From Porogramme epimiltina (lineage: Eukaryota; Basidiomycota; Agaricomycetes; Polyporales; Polyporaceae), in contig FTLJ01001477.1 of NCBI GenBank assembly GCA_900155495.1, forward strand, positions 1 through 10,087: a stretch of DNA of 10,087 bases. The letters run 5' to 3'. A program made the position numbers and the translations under genes. This document shows, in pieces, positions 6,340 through 10,087 of this stretch (position 1 is its first letter; the number at the start of each line of letters is the position of its first letter). Below the pieces are notes generated by a model. That model had not been told where the DNA came from, searched no databases, and saw only the letters and a list, made by a program, of their open reading frames with translations.

Positions 6340-7780
6340 TCATGACAACTCCGCCGCCCTCGCCTCCCGCCCCTCCTCTGCCCCGTTCTCGCCCGGGGCC
6401 TGCGCGACCGAGAGGTGCGCGACCCCGAACACGACGTCCGGCACGCCCTCCTCCTCGTGCCCGTCCTCGCTCCAGCCCTCCATCTCGCGCGCCTTGCCCT
6501 TGCCCATGCCCAGGAACGTCTCCGCCCGGTGCGTCTCCGCGTCGAGCCCGGGCGGCACGTACGCCGTCCGGTGCGGGTTCGGCATCGCGATCACGACCGC
6601 GACGCGCACCTCGGACGCGCGCTCCACCGGGTCGCGCGGCGGCTCGAGCGGGATCGCGGGCGCAGCGGTGGCGGCGGCGGCGTCCGCGCCGGGCGCTGCG
6701 TTCGCTGCTGGGGTCGTGGGCGCGCGGCGGAGGCGTGTGCGGGGGAGGAGGTAGCCTGAGGCTTCGAGCAGCGCGCGGGGCGACATTCGATGTCGCGGGC
6801 TGCGCTGGGCGGGGGTCGCGGTCTGCGGGGCGTCCGTTCCGGGTGCGGGATCGCTCGACGGCTTTTCTGTGGAAATGTTCCCAGAGAAGGGCTGTGGGCG
6901 AGGAAGACAAGTTCCGGGATCACCGAGTGGATGATAAAGTTGAGGCGTGGGGGTACGACGAGTCGTAAGTCTTGGAGACCGAGAAGGATGTATGGAAGGG
7001 CAGGGAGCGTGCACTGACCATGAGTTTTTCCCAGTTTCCGTCCGGCGGGCTGGAGGTGGAGAAGAACGGGGGCTTGACACTGACATCGAAGAGCGTAGGG
7101 CGTTGTAGCTTCTTCCGATGCCCTCGCCCACCACCAAATGTATCGTCTGAGGGGGACCCGAGGGTGCCGTTGGCGATAGCCTCTTCGAGGCGGCGGCGGA
7201 AGCGGCGACGAAGAAATATTCCGCGGACGATAATCGCGGATGAGATGGCCAGCAGGAGAAAAAGGGTCGCGAGGAACGTGAATCTGGTGGAGGAGATTAG
7301 CATGGTCATGGGACGTACACGGGCGTTGCGCAGTTTAGAGGTGCGGGGTAGCGACTACGGGGTAGGCAGCCGGCAAGTATTATCCGATGCACAGGAGGAT
7401 GGGGAAGAGCAGACCGAGCGACGGACGATGACTGCATGCGCAGCACGGTGGTGGACTACTTAACCTCCCGATCGTATGTATTGTGTAGCGTATCCGCCTC
7501 GCCAGCCACAACCCCGCACTCCGTTGGAAGAGGCGACTCACAGGTAGAGTGAAGAAGACGGAGGGCCCCCGTTGGGATTGTCCGAAGCCGCAGAGGTGCT
7601 GCCAGTTTGGGTTGAATTTGGATTGCCAAACCCACCAGTAGGACGTCCTGTGAAGGCGGGGGAGACCGTAGAGTTCGTGGCCGTGGTCGTAACAGAACTG
7701 GATGAGGTGGTCATTATTGAAGAGGTCGTCGAAGCCGAGCCAGAACTCGCCACGGTCGACGAGCTCGTGGTGGACGACAT
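6340..7780 (-). CDS. Uncharacterised single-pass membrane protein, Ser/Thr-rich ectodomain, 3 exons
   Basis: Model: exons 7780-7542, 7283-7019 and 6891-6340, giving about 351 aa. Intron 1 (258 nt) has a GTGAGT donor and a CTAAT...CCACCAG end; splicing rebuilds a Leu codon (CT|A) and joins SSSLY to LFTFLATLFLLLAISS. Intron 2 (127 nt) has a GTCAGT donor and a pyrimidine-rich CCCACAG acceptor, phase 0. Residues 1-79 are almost all Ser, Thr, Gly, Pro and Asn, as in an O-glycosylated ectodomain. A transmembrane helix spans about 81-104, followed by RRRFRRR, so the C-terminus is probably cytosolic. The tail is Pro/Ala-rich, with ordered-looking blocks VRVAVVIAMPNPHR (about 263-276) and PDVVFGVAHL (from about 319). 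The layout resembles an unnamed protein family I recall from mushroom genomes; no function is known to me. An in-frame ATG at 7882 would add 34 residues that weakly resemble a signal peptide. I prefer 7780 for its context (CGCCATGTCG). The exon 2-3 junction is the least certain part. Confidence 0.72.
7284..7541 (-). other. Intron 1 of the membrane-protein gene (258 nt)
   Basis: The GTGAGT donor and CTAATCTCCTCCACCAG end join the Ser/Thr-rich exon to the transmembrane exon in a matching phase. An ATG inside the intron (7309) opens a frame that reads straight into the transmembrane exon. A scan of single frames would therefore mistake the intron end for a start codon. Confidence 0.7.
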
Positions 7781-8700
7781 GGCGAGGGGATGAGAGAGGT
7801 TACGGGAAAGGGTGCGGTCTCGAGGTCGGGTGCCTCGGGATAGACATGCGAGGAGCGCCGGGCGCAGCAGCGTCACGAGCACAGCACCAGTGAGCGAGGC
7901 TTTCTCACTGTCTCACTCTCCATCTCGCCTCTGTCAGCAACTCGCTATCCCGCTCCCCCATCCCACTGCCTCTCCTGTCACCCCGGCCCACCCGCGGCGG
8001 GGGCGCGCTGTCCCATCACGTCCCCAGTCTGACTTCAGAAATAGCTCGAGTGCCCCGCGCCTCTCTCTGCCAGCAGCCAGCAGCCAGTCGACTCCCGGCG
8101 ATTTCCCCGCACGAGGGTCACCCGCGCGCGTGTGGGCTTCAATTCAGCCTCCACCTCGGGTGAAAAAACCGAGAGCCATATACGCGACGCCCGTACGCCC
8201 GCCCCGCGCGTCGTCCACGGAAGGAGAGAGCGCATGGGAAACTTCCCAGAAGCCGCCCGCGGCGTTCCCAGCAGCCTGGGGACGCGCGCGCGCTGCGACG
8301 CCCGCGTTGCAGTGGTCGCGGGGCGCGGATACAGGGCCCGCGCCCAATTAGCCGTCTCCCCCCCCTCTCGCGTTTTCGCGCCGTACGGATCTCTCAGCGC
8401 GCCCCATATGGCCTGGGACGGATCCGTGCCATCACCAGCCGGCGGGACGGGGGCGGGGTGTCGACAATATGGTGATCTTCGCACCCCCGTCCCGCGCGTG
8501 GTTCAGCTTGCAAATGCGGTGGACGCCCCCGCAGCTCCCTCTGACGGAGCACAATACGCTCGCGCATATCCGCCCTCGTTCGCGTCATGTAAGACTCAAG
8601 AGCGCAGCGGCGCCTCAATTGCGCCCCCATCGTCGCGGTGAAAGAGAGGAGCGGTAAGCAGGGGCGGCGCAAAGCGACCGCAGGGAGGGGATCGAGGTGG
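7781..8700. other. GC-rich gene-free stretch upstream of the membrane-protein gene
   Basis: It should include the promoter and 5' leader of the minus-strand gene at 7780. A pyrimidine-rich run covers about 7900-8000 on the plus strand. There is a triplicated CCAGCAG-like tandem near 8070-8091, an alternating CG run at 8283-8293 and a palindrome ACGGATCCGT at 8418-8427. Open frames here overlap on both strands and show no recognisable domain. Confidence 0.45.
8442..8495. repeat. 12-bp perfect inverted repeat with 30-nt spacer
   Basis: GCGGGACGGGGG (8442-8453) is the exact reverse complement of CCCCCGTCCCGC (8484-8495). An outer/inner pair ATCACC (8431-8436) and GGTGAT (8471-8476) overlaps it. 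The 8480-8502 arm also has an imperfect direct copy at 8192-8214 (19 of 23 positions identical by eye). Function unknown; composition bias may contribute. Confidence 0.7.
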
Positions 8701-9275
8701 CCCGAATTACTCCGAACTCCTATCGGACGTCGTGTTCGCCCCACCACGCCCTTCCATCCAGCAAGATGAAGCGATCGTTCCGGAGCGCGCGAAATTTACC
8801 CAGACGTGCTGCGTGGGGCATGAAGCTTCCTCTCGTAAGGAGGAGGGCACGAGCACTGTGGCCAGCCTGCGATAAGTGGCAAGAGTGTGGCGGACGCGCA
8901 GCGCTAGCACCCCCCCCCCCCTTCCCCACGAATTAATGGGCCGGCCGCACTAGCAGAGCACCCGCCTCGTCCCACCGAGCACACCACCGTGGAAAACACA
9001 CGGCTGCCTCGCCGCCCGCGCGTGCACGCGCCCACGGCCTACACTTCTCTAGCAGGAGCTGGAGACAAGTCGCCGGCAGCGGCAAAGCAACGCATCGTGG
9101 TAGCCGCACTGTATGACGCCACACCCCCATCTACGCGAGATACCGATCCTACCAGCTGCGGATTGGCGCGGGGGAGTTGGGCCACACCGATGACGCATGT
9201 GCGCACTTGCCCGGGGGAGAGCCTACACAGTTCCGCTGGCGCCTCCGCCCACGATCGGCGCGCTCGAAACATACG
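8701..9275. other. Gene-free GC-rich stretch with a C12 tract
   Basis: No coding region is supported. A run of 12 C residues lies at 8910-8921, followed by an AT island (AATTAATG) and a GGCCGGCC palindrome (8939-8946). Short Arg-rich frames are typical of random GC-rich DNA. Confidence 0.45.
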
Positions 9276-9698
9276 GTAAGTAACGCGCTGCAATCGTCCG
9301 GCGTAGCGCGCGCACACGCCCGTGTGTGCTGGCTGCGCCGGCGACTTGAAGGCAAGGGTACACCAGCGACCGGCCACACGGCATACGACACACGACACAC
9401 GGCGCAAACGCGTACGCAGTAGAGAAGGAAGACCGAAATCGAAGGCGAAGGCGAAGACGAGTGTGGGCGCGAGCGCGAGAAGCCCTCGCGCGCATGAGAA
9501 GGGAAACACCGGCGCACCCTCCGAGCCAGGTCGCGATCGCGAGGCAGGTCTGACCTCTCGCTCAAGGCCCCGCCGGAGCACGGCGTATAGTATACGAGAC
9601 GACGAAAGAAGAAAAACCGTTTATCGCGCGGGCGCGGGAGCGGCGGAGGGTGTAAAAGAGACTTCTTTGACTTCTTTCGATTTCATTACTATCCACAG
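9276..9698 (+). other. Possible intron (leader intron of a gene beyond the window)
   Basis: A consensus donor GTAAGT at 9276-9281 and a strong pyrimidine-rich acceptor ending ATCCACAG at 9698 are the best isolated plus-strand splice signals in this part. The interval is 423 nt, long for this genome, and has no good CTRAY branch site near the acceptor. It contains tandem repeats: CGACACA twice (9386-9399), GAAGGC twice plus GAAGAC (9441-9458), and GACTTCTTT twice (9660-9677). No coding exon flanks it inside the window, so this is weak. Confidence 0.2.
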
Positions 9699-10087
9699 GT
9701 GGGCCGAAACAGATAACGGTAATTACAAGGGGGCGCGCGCGGGGGAGGGCGTGGGTAAGGGAGGAGGAATGGAAGGGGAGGCTGGCTGCTACGGCTATCG
9801 AGTCCTCGGGCGGGGGGCGGAGGTGGAGGAGATGTGTAGTGAAGGGGAGGTTAGGAGATTATAACGGCGGAAGCGGGCCGGCTAGACGGCGCGGCGCGCG
9901 GAGAGGAGAGGAGAGGAGGACGGGGGAGATGGGCGGCAAGGAGGAAGCTCGGGGCCGTTGCGAGATCGTCGTGGGGGCCAAGAGGTGCGTGCGGGGGGGT
10001 GGCAAGACGCGGAGCCTGGAGAGTATTGAAGGATGAAACGCGCGGGAGGCGGGGGAGGGAGAACGGCGGGGCGGGGGATAAACGAGG
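9699..10087. other. Purine/G-rich terminal stretch, no gene
   Basis: The plus strand is dominated by G and A, with G runs near 9730-9762 and 10046-10078 and a pentamer tandem GAGAG three times plus GAGGA (9901-9919). The minus strand is therefore a long pyrimidine tract, a composition common near fungal promoters. No coding region or RNA is recognised. Confidence 0.4.

Noticed and set aside
6191..6968. Several frames of about 110-240 aa overlapping the last membrane-protein exon on both strands
   Set aside because: They are extremely Arg/Pro/Ala-rich with no domain; the 6891-6340 minus frame joins the upstream exons in phase.
8404..8411. CCATATGG as a MADS-box CArG site
   Set aside because: A CArG box needs six A/T bases between CC and GG; here there are four.
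8766..8836. Possible first exon of a mitochondrial protein (ATG at 8766, Arg-rich, GTAAGG donor)
   Set aside because: No convincing second exon or conserved continuation follows, and Arg-rich frames are common by chance in this GC-rich stretch.
9039..9581. 180-aa minus-strand frame
   Set aside because: Its composition is biased (Arg, Ala, Ser, Val), it has no domain, and it overlaps a similar plus-strand frame; it looks like chance.
7781..10087. Transposon, CRISPR array or gene cluster in the 2.3-kb gene-free part
   Set aside because: No long terminal or target-site repeats, no regularly spaced repeats and no transposase or defence-type motif were found on either strand.

Overview
This window reads as nuclear DNA of a filamentous basidiomycete, most likely an Agaricomycete (mushroom or polypore type). 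The reasons are high GC, short introns (52-127 nt in most cases) with GTRNGT-like donors, CTRAY branch points and CAG/TAG acceptors, and a fungal F-box protein of a type abundant in that group. I see no bacterial-style operons, no CRISPR array, no recognisable transposon and no convincing RNA gene. The species assignment is inference.

Layout. (1) 368-1988, minus: a five-exon gene for an NDUFAF6-type mitochondrial complex I assembly factor (squalene/phytoene synthase fold); I reconstructed 344 aa from five exons. (2) 2418-2785, plus: a two-exon gene for a 100-aa LYR protein, the succinate dehydrogenase (complex II) assembly factor SDHAF1/Sdh6. The two genes are head to head across 429 bp that carry a cluster of TGACG half-sites and a CACGTG box, so a shared promoter for two respiratory-chain assembly genes is plausible. 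(3) 2786-3644: a gene-free stretch between convergent genes. (4) 3645-5474, minus: a 609-aa F-box-like protein in one coding exon, with a probable 5' leader containing two introns and a tiny upstream ORF. Paired CACGTG boxes lie further upstream. (5) 6340-7780, minus: a three-exon gene for an unnamed single-pass membrane protein of about 351 aa with a Ser/Thr-rich N-terminus. (6) 7781-10087: about 2.3 kb of very GC-rich DNA with no coding region I can defend. It holds a 12-bp inverted repeat, short tandem repeats, an isolated donor/acceptor pair that could be a leader intron of a gene beyond the window, and purine/G-rich tracts.

How the genes work together: the first two both build mitochondrial respiratory complexes (I and II). 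The F-box protein would act in ubiquitin ligase substrate selection, and the membrane protein has no assigned role. Apart from the mitochondrial pair there is no evidence of a shared pathway, and nothing here amounts to a new defence or mobile system. Exon models come from reading splice signals and protein similarity by eye. They are strong for the first two genes and moderate for the membrane protein.
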